Source: Kordiimonadaceae bacterium UBA4441
Lineage (GTDB): Bacteria > Pseudomonadota > Alphaproteobacteria > Sphingomonadales > Emcibacteraceae
NCBI GenBank assembly: GCA_002390425.1
Contig: DGPL01000059.1
Span: 1 to 14,831 of the forward strand
DNA: 14,831 bases
Direction: 5' to 3'
Shown here: positions 7,185-14,831 of the stretch, piece after piece
Layout of the letters: each line of letters starts with the position of its first letter
How positions within the stretch are numbered: the first letter of the stretch is position 1
Translations under genes and position numbers: made by a program
Notes under the pieces: generated by a model
What the model was told of the DNA's origin: nothing
The model's database searches: none
What the model saw: the letters and a program-made list of their open reading frames with translations, nothing else

Positions 7185-9751
7185 CTATTCCCGACTGATT
7201 AGAGCATTAAACAGTATTTTGAAAGTTCCATGAGTTTGGGCTCTGAATTGCAGTCTTATGCCTGTCAAAACTACGTCACCTTCACCGTGCGTAACTGAGA
7301 CGCCCACTGCCAAATCTGCAATATGATCTTCACCCAGCAACCAGCCACTTTCAAGGATATCACGATCTTTATAGGAAGCGATTCTATTCACTCGATAATT
7401 ACGCGTGTTTCTTTTTACTTTATAGACATCATTTGACACCAAAAAGAGTGCCACCCCTTCATCGGGCATACCGTAAGCTAACTTATTACCTTCATTGTTA
7501 AAGCTCATTCTGAGTGCAGATCCAGGTGACCAGAATTCTTTCGTGCTAATGCCTTCAACGACATTTTCAACTGGTAAATTAAATTCATCAATTGCAAACT
7601 CTCCCGCATCACCAAGCATTACAAGTGAGCCGCCTTCTTTTACAAACTCATCAAGTGCTTCAGTTTCATCTTCTTTTAAGCCACTGCGATATTCCGGTGG
7701 AAATTGTGCTGCATAATCTTCATCACTTCCTCGCAAGCGATTCATATTATCGCTCGGCATGATGATAACATCATATTTTCTCAGGTTCGATTTTGTTAAA
7801 TCTTTGTCATATAATTGATCAAAAGGAAATTTATATTGTTCAAGTAAAAAACGTGTCCAGCCTTCATCCATATTTCCAGCAAGATACCTTCTATATAAAC
7901 CAACTTTCAACCTTTCAATTGGGCGTCCTATACCTGAAGGATCAACAGATAGGGCTTTAAAACTAACGCCTGTTTCTTCTGCTATATTATTAAGAAGATC
8001 TCCTTGGCCAAGAGGTGGAATTACAAAATCCCCTGCTTTAACACCATTTTCGCTTTTATCTACTCTGCGTACTTCAATGCCTGCATCAAATAATAAATTT
8101 ACAGCCGTAAATGCGTCGTTAAATCGTCCTTCAATGACGTAACCGATTTCATTGCCTTCTATCGCACCAATTGAATGAACTTTATCTGTTACTACATTTA
8201 AATCTGCAGAAACAGCCATACTAACGGGCCTAACATCGACCCCCATGTATTCAGCAATATTATCCGTAGACATATCATATGGACGCTTAGGAGAGCCATC
8301 TACATTACGTGTATAAAAATTATCAGGGTAAAATGTTCTTCCCAAAAGCCAACGCACCAAACCTTGTTTCGGTTGAGCCATGCTGACAATATATGATCCA
8401 GCTTTATAATTATGATTTTCATGGGTAAAATCTGCAGATGATTTAAATACTTCAATCCCCTGCCCTAACAGAATATTGATCATTTTTTCCATGGTAAGCG
8501 GATCATGCTGATCAGCAGGAATAGTATACGCTTTGATATCTGCGTTTTTACCGCGTTCCGTTTGACGAGACGTTTTCAGATATGAATTTCTCAAAACCAT
8601 TTTTCTATTTTTCGCTGAAATATCAAGAAGCGCTAAGGCCGCAATTTTTTGTTGCTCAACAATATCACGAACACGCACCATCCTCCCGGCCAAGGATTTG
8701 GAAAATTGATTTGTTCTTCATATTCGGGGAAGTTATACCGTGCCCCCTCCAATTGGTCTGGGTGGATATAAATTGGTGTTCCAAGGCGTGTTGATGCGGA
8801 CTCTGTTAACATTCCCGCGATATTATGAAATGGTGTGATTCAATGAAATCCAAAATGGCCCCAACCAGTATAATAAGCACCATTAATAACACCTGTCTTA
8901 CCATTTATTTCTTCATCCTGTGCTATGTGGGCACCATACCAATCCATTTCTCGCCAAACGAGCGGATCACCCGCAGGACGGATCGGTTCAGCATAAGGAG
9001 GTACATAAAGTCTCGCGCTATATGCTCCCATTTGATGATGATCTATATAGCTTTGCGGGTTCCATTCTGTGAACAGTATTTCTGCCCCATACTTTGAGGA
9101 TACCATGTTAGTTGCAAATGCGTCTCGGTTGGTATCATGCCCGATATATTTATGATATAGCCACGGTAGTGGCGAAGTTTCATATTCCGTCCCAACATTA
9201 ATGTTATACCAATCAACAACCATTTTTTGACCATCAGGATTAAAGGCAGGGATAAAAATTGATAGCGTTTCATTTAAGATGCGCATCATATCTTCATCAT
9301 TACGGGTCAACATATCATGGACGGTTTCAGCCGCAGTTTGTGGCGCTGCAACCTCATTTGAATGAATACCAAAACTTTGTACAACAATCGCTACACTATT
9401 TTCGACTGCTTCATCAATTTCTGACATCGAAATGCCACGAGGATCAACAAGCTTATCGTTATAAGCCTTTATTTCATCAAGGCGTGCTAAGTTTTCAGGC
9501 GTTGAAATATAAAGCGCCAAGAATGGATACCCCATTTCTGTGGCACCCATATTAACAACTTTTATGCGGTCACTCTGTTCATCAACCAAGTTATAATATT
9601 CGACAAGCTTGACCCATTCTGCAAGCTTTCTGTCTTCGCCCATTCTAAAACCGAAGAATTCTTCTGGGCTCGTAACATTTTGCGCATTTGCGGAAAAACT
9701 AATCATAAAAAAGAAAGTTATGATGAATATATTTTTGAATAAATCAGTCAT
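7185..9751 (-). pseudogene. M14 zinc carboxypeptidase, broken by a stop codon and a frameshift
   Basis: The reading frame from ATG 9751 (GGGGA seven bases upstream) gives a signal peptide (1-24, ending SANA) and an M14 metallopeptidase domain: zinc-ligand motif HSNE at 130-133, NPDG at 171, NRDAF at 208, and DHHQ at 237-240. A TGA at 8840-8842 follows residue 303. The same frame then continues, and AGMLTESAS includes the probable catalytic Glu at about 317. Near 8676 one base is missing: TGG TGC GTG stands where a TGG TGG CGT reading would join the downstream frame (RVRDIVEQQ). From there the frame is open to TAG 7185-7187 and includes a glutamine-amidotransferase-like C-terminal domain (DVIIMPSD, DEFVKEGGSLVMLGD). 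Repaired length is about 855 residues. As written, neither half would be a complete enzyme. It may be a real pseudogene or a sequencing error. Confidence 0.88.
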
Positions 9752-9774
9752 GATGTTTCCCCATCCTTTTCAAT

Positions 9775-11037
9775 TTAACTTGTAATGTCATTAATTGCCG
9801 CGGCTAGTTTATCGGCATCTTCTCTTGAATTATATAGTGATGGGCTGACCCTTATAGCACCACCATTGGCTAAACCACCGATTGCAACCGTAAAGACACC
9901 GTATTTCTCATGAAGGGTCTTCATTAGTTCAGCATTATCTTCATAGGACGTTCTCCCTTTTATCCTGAATGATGTGATAGCAGCATGCATTGTTTCATCA
10001 TCAGGGGTAAGAATCTCGACCATTTTATTATCACGCACTTGTCCAACCCATTGATTTCTAATCGCTCTCACACGCCCTTCAATGTTTTTCTGACCAATAT
10101 TCTCCCTAAAATCAAGAGCATCTGGGACGGTTAAGACGGATGCGAAGTTTACCGTGCCTGTATGAATACGGGTTCTAACATTATCATTTTCCGGCCCCGC
10201 TTCGCCGCGAATTGGGTCAATATCAAGTACCCTGTTTTTCCTGATATAGAGCAACCCTACCCCAAGCGGAACACCGATCCATTTATGCATATTAAATCCG
10301 ACAAAATCGACACCAAGGTCTTGGAAATCAAAATCAAATTGTCCCCAAGAATGCGCCGCATCAAGAAGTACATCAACACCACGTGCTTTCGACATCTCCG
10401 TAATTTCTTTAACCGGATTGATAATACCTGTCCGATTACTTACATGTGTTAGAAGTATCATTTTACATTTAGGATGATCATTAAGTGCTTTTTCATAAGC
10501 ATCGATCATGTCCTGTTTCGAAGCCGGTTCTGGCGCGGCAATTTCAACCACATCCACGCCACGATATTTACGCAAATACCGCATTTCCGATTGCATACTG
10601 CCGTAATCTTGATCGGCATAAATAACGGTATCGCCTTCTTCAAGCTTGTTATATCCATTAATTAAACTCGACATAGCTTCGGTTGCGTTACGGGTTAAAA
10701 CCAGTTCATCCGCACCTACGCCTAATTTTTTCGCGATCCGTTCAATGATTTTATTGTAATCTTGATTATATTCACGGCGAACATAATAAGTATTATTAGA
10801 ATTCACAAAATGTGTATTGCGGATATAAGCCTGCGTCACTGGAATAGACATAATGCCCCAATACCCTGCTTCCATATTGGTGATTTTATTAGTCACATTA
10901 TATTGGTTTCGAATGATTTTCCAAAAATCCTCATCATCCGGTGCACGCGATGTGTTTGCAAAGCTAACCATTGGTGATGCAACCATCGATGCTCCAGCGA
11001 TTAAGGCAGATGAAGTGAGGAATTGACGTCTATCCAT
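9775..11037 (-). CDS. Tat-exported class V PLP enzyme (CefD/PvdN-like), copy 1
   Basis: This is a fold-type I PLP-dependent enzyme of the class V aminotransferase family, related to isopenicillin-N epimerase (CefD) and to PvdN, the known Tat-exported periplasmic PLP enzyme of pyoverdine maturation. It has 420 residues. Residues 1 to about 28 form a Tat signal (twin Arg at 3-4 in DRRQFL, then a mild hydrophobic stretch ending SFA). The cofactor site shows TRNATEAMSSL (115-125), LTHVSNRTG, Asp226 and His229 in DAAHSWGQ, and the Schiff-base Lys252 in NMHKWIG. It starts 19 bases after its paralogue and ends 23 bases before the M14 gene. The reaction (transamination, epimerisation or lyase-type) and the substrate are unknown. 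It is a probable periplasmic enzyme. Confidence 0.9.
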   Translation of the reverse strand: MDRRQFLTSSALIAGASMVASPMVSFANTSRAPDDEDFWKIIRNQYNVTNKITNMEAGYWGIMSIPVTQAYIRNTHFVNSNNTYYVRREYNQDYNKIIERIAKKLGVGADELVLTRNATEAMSSLINGYNKLEEGDTVIYADQDYGSMQSEMRYLRKYRGVDVVEIAAPEPASKQDMIDAYEKALNDHPKCKMILLTHVSNRTGIINPVKEITEMSKARGVDVLLDAAHSWGQFDFDFQDLGVDFVGFNMHKWIGVPLGVGLLYIRKNRVLDIDPIRGEAGPENDNVRTRIHTGTVNFASVLTVPDALDFRENIGQKNIEGRVRAIRNQWVGQVRDNKMVEILTPDDETMHAAITSFRIKGRTSYEDNAELMKTLHEKYGVFTVAIGGLANGGAIRVSPSLYNSREDADKLAAAINDITS

Positions 11038-11056
11038 TTTTAATTATCCTAATTTA

Positions 11057-12337
11057 CTATGCTATTTTACTGGCTATATCTTTAATTGCGACCGCAAGGG
11101 CACGCATATCGGCCTTTGAACTATAAAGACCCGGTGCCACGCGAATACCATTATATTCCGGTATCGGTGCCGTATTAATTTTATAATCATTAAGCAGCTG
11201 TCTGCCTAATGCTCTTGGGTCTTTATGGGCGTTGATCCTAAATGATGTCAGTCCGCAGTGCATACGTGGATCTTCTGGACTTAAAATATCCACCCGATCA
11301 TCATCAATGAACTCTTTTGTCCATTCATGGCGCAATGCGCGAAAACGTTTATCAATATGCTTAATACCAATATCATCGACAAAATGCAGTGCGTCTCTAA
11401 CCGCCATTACAGCCGCCAAATTCATTGTGCCTGTTTGCGTGCGGGTATTAATATCATCATTGCCCGGTGCCCCTTTACTGCTTTTCGGATCAATATCAAG
11501 CATGCGGCGTTTCTTGATATACATTAGTCCCGTACCGAGTGGCGCACCAATCCATTTATGTAGATTGAACCCTACGAAATCAACACCCTGATCAACAAAA
11601 TCATAATCCATTTGACCCCATGAATGGGCCATATCAACAATTACATCGACACCATATCCCCGAGCCATTGCCGTAATTTCTTTCACAGGTATAATCACAC
11701 CCGTACGGTTTGCCATATGCGTAAGCAAGATCAATTTTGTATTCGGGTTCGATTTAATGGCTTGTTCAAAAAGATCAATTGATCCTTGGAAATCAACAGG
11801 GTCAGGCATCGTAAGCTGCACGACATTTGCCCCGCGAAAATGTTCTAAATGACGCATTTCAGCGGCCATACTATAATAGGCGGCATCTGCATAAAGCACC
11901 GTATCGCCCTTATTGATTTTATTATAACCGCTAATCAAAAGCTGCATGCTTTCCGTAGCACCACGGGTAAAAATTAACTCGTCCGATCTAACACCAAGTT
12001 TCTTTGCAAGCATGTCAATGATTTCAAGACGTTCCACATTATAATTTCGGGCCGTTGGATCCGCTGAACGACCATGACCAACATAATGAGAGCTATACAT
12101 ATTGATGAATTCCGTATGCTCTGCAAAAGCTTTTCTTACTGGTTCCGACATTATGCCCCAGTGTCCGGCATTTAAATTAATAAATTCGCCTGTCACTTTA
12201 TATTGATCGATAATTGTCTGCCAATAAGCATCGCTGTCTTTATCCATCATGGCTTGTGCTTTTGCACTAATCGCACTGGTTGCCATTGATGCCCCTGCAA
12301 GTACGGCCGTTGATTTTAAAAATTTACGTCTATCCAT
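11057..12337 (-). CDS. Tat-exported class V PLP enzyme (CefD/PvdN-like), copy 2
   Basis: This 426-residue protein is a clear paralogue of the next gene in the operon, sharing the same domain order and many identical stretches (AGxWGIMS, VDFVGFN, KWIG). The N-terminus MDRRKFLKS with a hydrophobic run ending SAKAQA is a good Tat signal. The PLP site shows TRGATESMQLL (124-134), LTHMANRTG, Asp235 and His238 in DMAHSWGQ, and the Schiff-base Lys261 in NLHKWIG. Compared with copy 1 it has a longer loop around residues 85-100 (YVGHGRSADPTARNYN), which is where the substrate or dimer contact may differ. AGGAG upstream supports ATG 12337. It lies 29 bases after the symporter gene. Function is inferred only at family level. 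Confidence 0.91.
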   Translation of the reverse strand: MDRRKFLKSTAVLAGASMATSAISAKAQAMMDKDSDAYWQTIIDQYKVTGEFINLNAGHWGIMSEPVRKAFAEHTEFINMYSSHYVGHGRSADPTARNYNVERLEIIDMLAKKLGVRSDELIFTRGATESMQLLISGYNKINKGDTVLYADAAYYSMAAEMRHLEHFRGANVVQLTMPDPVDFQGSIDLFEQAIKSNPNTKLILLTHMANRTGVIIPVKEITAMARGYGVDVIVDMAHSWGQMDYDFVDQGVDFVGFNLHKWIGAPLGTGLMYIKKRRMLDIDPKSSKGAPGNDDINTRTQTGTMNLAAVMAVRDALHFVDDIGIKHIDKRFRALRHEWTKEFIDDDRVDILSPEDPRMHCGLTSFRINAHKDPRALGRQLLNDYKINTAPIPEYNGIRVAPGLYSSKADMRALAVAIKDIASKIA

Positions 12338-12366
12338 TTTAAACTCTCCTTTTAATTAATTGCGTC

Positions 12367-13887
12367 TTATTTAATTGCGTCATTGTCCTTAATAAAATTC
12401 TGTTCTAATGCCGGGTCTGGCTTCATGATACTAACAATATACCCGACGAAGAATGAAAACAAGAATGCAGGCGGCATCGTTTCCATTGCGACAAAGTATG
12501 GCCCTATAATTGCCATCTCTGAAAATACAAATTTCGCGAGTATCGTCATTAGAAAACCCGCAATCATTGAACATATTGCACCATTGGCTGTAAACCCTTT
12601 CCAGAATAACGACATTATCACCATAGGGCAAAAAATTGCTGCAATCCCGGACCAACCAAATATAACGAACCAAAATATTGTCCTTGTCGGTGAAAGATAG
12701 GAAACAATTAAGGCTATCACCAATGCCAATATTGCAAAAGCGACCGTTAACCAACGCGACACGCTTGCCGATTTTTCACCGTCAAGTTCTGCGTTAAAAA
12801 CTTTACGGTATAAATCATGGGTTATTGAACCCGCGGCAACAATCAACAATGATGAAATCGTTGACATGATTGCAGAAAGAACCGCAGCCACATAAAGCCC
12901 CACTAATATCGCCGGAAACACATATTCGACCATTGTCGGCAATACATTTTGCGCACCATTGCCAAGGACATCGGTCGGGTCGGTGCCAACTTCCGTGAAT
13001 AAATAACGTCCCAATACACCAATGCTAACCGCCGCCGCATCAACAAGAAAAGTAAACATAAGGGCAACCCAGCGCCCTCTTTTGATTTCTTCGACACTTT
13101 TTATGGATAAGAAACGCGCGAAAACCTGTGGCGACCCTAAAAATCCAAGGCCAATGAGCATCATGCCAAGAACAATGGCAAAATTCATCGATGTTAAACC
13201 GCCATTGCCCCATATATTCACAAGACCAGGATCAATGGATTGAAGCGTGTCGTATACATGATCCGTTGGCCCGAGCATTAAATATGCCGTTAAAGGAAGT
13301 GCAACAAGGCTTAAAACCATCACAACGCCTTGGAACATATCGGTCCATGCCACAGCAACAAAGCCACCAATAACGCTATAAGCCACAACAATTAAAAAAC
13401 CAACGGCGGCACCAACCCGATAATCCCAATCCAGAAAACGTTCAAATGCCGACCCGGTAGCATCAATTTGTGCACTTATATAAATCAAGATGAATATTGC
13501 GAGCGATACTGAAGCCACTATTCTTAAGGTATGGGTGTTCGTTTTAAAGCGACTAACGAGATAATCAGTCATCGTGATACTGTCATAATGATCAGTGAAT
13601 TTTTTATATTTTTCAGCCATATAAAACCACGCAATAGCAACGCCAATCATTTCACCGACGACAATCCAATAAGCGCTAAAACCAACCATAGCCCCCATGC
13701 CAGTTACTCCAAGTAATAGCCAGGAACTTTCACCCGTGGCTTGCGCTGAAAATGCAGCAACCCAGTAACCAAGTTTTTTATTTCCAGTGATATACCCTTT
13801 GATATTGTGAACCCGTTTTGCGGCAAAGATACTTAATCCCACTAAAACAGCCAGATACAATACAAGCATCGAATATTTTTCAATCAT
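12367..13887 (-). CDS. Sodium:solute symporter, PutP-like (SSS family)
   Basis: This is an inner-membrane Na+-coupled uptake carrier of the solute:sodium symporter family, 506 residues with about 13 helices. The family landmarks are FSAQATGESSWLLLG (47-61) in the first core helix, DYLVSRF, the AVAWTDMFQG segment, GFLGSPQVFARF (249-260), and the Na2-site helix SAIMSTISSLLIVAAGSITHDLY with Ser342 and Thr343. The overall pattern is closest to the proline carrier PutP. However, the position matching the Na+-essential Asp55 of E. coli PutP is Gly52, followed by Glu53, and the residue matching Arg40 is Lys, so proline specificity is not safe. ATG 13887 is preferred over the adjacent GTG 13890, with GGGTGGG upstream. 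It is the first gene of the minus-strand operon. Confidence 0.92.
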   Translation of the reverse strand: MIEKYSMLVLYLAVLVGLSIFAAKRVHNIKGYITGNKKLGYWVAAFSAQATGESSWLLLGVTGMGAMVGFSAYWIVVGEMIGVAIAWFYMAEKYKKFTDHYDSITMTDYLVSRFKTNTHTLRIVASVSLAIFILIYISAQIDATGSAFERFLDWDYRVGAAVGFLIVVAYSVIGGFVAVAWTDMFQGVVMVLSLVALPLTAYLMLGPTDHVYDTLQSIDPGLVNIWGNGGLTSMNFAIVLGMMLIGLGFLGSPQVFARFLSIKSVEEIKRGRWVALMFTFLVDAAAVSIGVLGRYLFTEVGTDPTDVLGNGAQNVLPTMVEYVFPAILVGLYVAAVLSAIMSTISSLLIVAAGSITHDLYRKVFNAELDGEKSASVSRWLTVAFAILALVIALIVSYLSPTRTIFWFVIFGWSGIAAIFCPMVIMSLFWKGFTANGAICSMIAGFLMTILAKFVFSEMAIIGPYFVAMETMPPAFLFSFFVGYIVSIMKPDPALEQNFIKDNDAIK

Positions 13888-14020
13888 CACGTCCCACCCT
13901 AAATATTAAGGTTTCCCTATTTTTTGGTTTTATTTTTATGAATAGTACCCTAGCATCATTTTTAAGAATTTATAGAAAAAACATATGCTTTCATCATAAT
14001 CCATTCAAAGGGGAATACCA
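13888..14020. promoter_or_regulatory. Divergent intergenic promoter region
   Basis: These 133 bases separate the divergent symporter operon (minus) and the SLC13 gene (plus), so both promoters should be here. The stretch is AT-rich. I cannot point to a convincing -35/-10 pair on either strand, nor to a palindromic operator. The ribosome site of the plus-strand gene is at its right end. Confidence 0.45.
14007..14014 (+). promoter_or_regulatory. Ribosome binding site supporting a TTG start
   Basis: AAAGGGGA lies six bases before TTG 14021. It is the strongest such site in the window and shows that translation of the SLC13 gene begins at TTG 14021, upstream of the frameshift, rather than inside the later open frame. 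Confidence 0.7.
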
Positions 14021-14831
14021 TTGAGCCAAGAACAAATCAGCATCGTTGTTATTCTGGTCGGGATGTTTTACTTTTTTCTTATGGGGTAAATGGCGATATG
14101 ATGTCGTTGCCTTCAGTGCGTTAATGGTGAGCGTCATGGCGGGTGTCATCGATCCTGAGCAAGCATTCAACGGCTTTTCTCATCCGGCGGTAATCACCGT
14201 TGCGGCCGTCCTAGTAATCAGCAGCGGACTCGCCGTATCCGGCGTTATCGACCGTATTGCACATATTGTTGTCCCTCCCCTTAAAAATTTGTTTTTTCAG
14301 ATTTCTATTATGTCAAGCTTCTCTGCACTTCTTTCCGCAATGATGAATAATGTGGCGGCATTGGCTTTTCTGATGCCAGCAACAATCGATAGCGCGAAAA
14401 AGGTTAAACGCTCACCCGCACTTCTTTTAATGCCGCTTTCTTTCGGTTAGATCCTTGGTGGGCTTATTACGCTTATTGGGACACCACCAAATATCGTTAT
14501 CGCCCATTACCGTGAAACTGTAGCGGGCGAGCCATTTTCGATGTTTGATTTCTCACCCGTTGGATTAGTAGTGGCTGTGGTTGGTATTTTTTTCCTTGGC
14601 ACAATTGGTTGGCGTTTCCTACCAAAAGACAGACTGGCAAAATCCGCCACAGATGATTTATATGATATCGATGATTATGTCGCTGAATGCAGTATTCCCC
14701 AAGGGTCAGCAGCCGTTGGAAAAACCGTAAAAGAAATTGATGACGTCGCAGAAACTTGTGATGTGAGACTTGTGGGTTTAATTAGAAATGGCAAACGCAT
14801 ATTACGCCTGTACCCCGTCAAAGCTTATGAG
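14021..14831 (+). pseudogene. SLC13/DASS-type permease with TrkA-C domain, disrupted and cut by window edge
   Basis: This is a membrane transporter of the SLC13/ArsB-like group with a cytoplasmic TrkA-C (RCK_C) domain, a class annotated for dicarboxylate or sulfate uptake. From TTG 14021 the frame gives SQEQISIVVILVGMFYFF and soon ends at TAA. Removing one T from the T6 run at 14072-14077 joins it to the long frame: LWGKWRYDVVAF, then GFSHPAVITVAAVLVIS and MMNNVAALAFLMP. A TAG at 14448-14450 then interrupts LSFG*ILGGLITLIGTPPN, the family's conserved motif, where Ser is expected. The frame stays open beyond, through YVAECSIPQGSAAVGKT of the TrkA-C domain, to the window end. The two lesions imply a pseudogene or sequence errors. 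The rest of the gene lies outside the window. Confidence 0.85.

Noticed and set aside
8685..8693. ATG 8693 as the start of an independent 502-residue protein
   Set aside because: The first few residues are out-of-frame sequence of the M14 gene; family similarity begins only after the frameshift point, and there is no signal peptide or dedicated ribosome site.
8840..8842. TGA in the M14 gene read as Trp through a variant genetic code or as selenocysteine
   Set aside because: dctP and dctQ end with TGA at sensible places, so TGA is a stop here. No Cys/Sec position is expected in that M14 segment, and a separate frameshift follows anyway.
8582..9555. Plus-strand open frames at 8582-8794, 8825-9097 and 9259-9555
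   Set aside because: They lie antisense to the M14 gene, have no ribosome sites or recognisable protein features, and the opposite strand carries family motifs.
14066..14080. Programmed slippage at the T6 run of the SLC13 gene
   Set aside because: Six T residues are short for transcriptional slippage, and the downstream TAG would still stop translation.
14448..14450. TAG in the SLC13 gene as a recoded or suppressed codon
   Set aside because: TAG ends the DUF4170 gene and the M14 frame normally, and the same gene also has a frameshift, so decay or sequence error is simpler.

Overview
The window looks like a piece of chromosome from an AT-rich, probably marine, alphaproteobacterium. The DUF2336 and DUF4170 genes are families found mostly in Alphaproteobacteria, and the TRAP transporter, sodium-coupled symporters and MlaC fit a marine Gram-negative. 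A low-GC order such as Emcibacterales/Kordiimonadales is a guess only. There are no RNA genes, insertion sequences, CRISPR arrays or phage genes that I can recognise.

Layout. (1) Positions 2-2427, plus strand: the end of a TRAP transporter operon, dctP (cut by the window edge)-dctQ-dctM, with overlapping genes. (2) 2433-3539, minus strand: a DUF2336 protein of unknown role, convergent with dctM. A gene-free AT-rich stretch of about 360 bases follows. (3) 3904-5327, plus strand: an exported class I cytochrome c, an MlaC-type periplasmic phospholipid carrier and a small DUF4170 protein, closed by a clear intrinsic terminator. (4) 5377-6624, plus strand: a MOFRL-type glycerate 2-kinase that appears to start at TTG next to the terminator's T-run. 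(5) 13887-6621, minus strand: a tightly packed probable operon, read in the order PutP-like sodium symporter, two tandem Tat-exported class V PLP enzymes (CefD/PvdN-like), an M14 zinc carboxypeptidase, and the biotin transporter BioY. (6) 14021 to the right edge, plus strand and divergent from that operon: an SLC13-type permease with a TrkA-C domain.

Two genes are broken. The M14 peptidase carries an in-frame TGA, followed about 165 bases later by a one-base deletion; read through both, it is a normal ~855-residue protein. The SLC13 gene carries a one-base insertion in a T6 run and an in-frame TAG inside its most conserved motif. The other genes between and around them are open. This is either local gene decay or clustered sequence error, and raw reads would decide.

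The most interesting unit is the minus-strand operon. A periplasmic metallocarboxypeptidase, two periplasmic PLP enzymes and a sodium symporter suggest a pathway that trims or modifies an amino-acid-containing compound outside the cytoplasm before uptake. The substrate is unknown. The symporter lacks the residue that aligns with the Na+-essential Asp55 of E. coli PutP, so proline should not be assumed.
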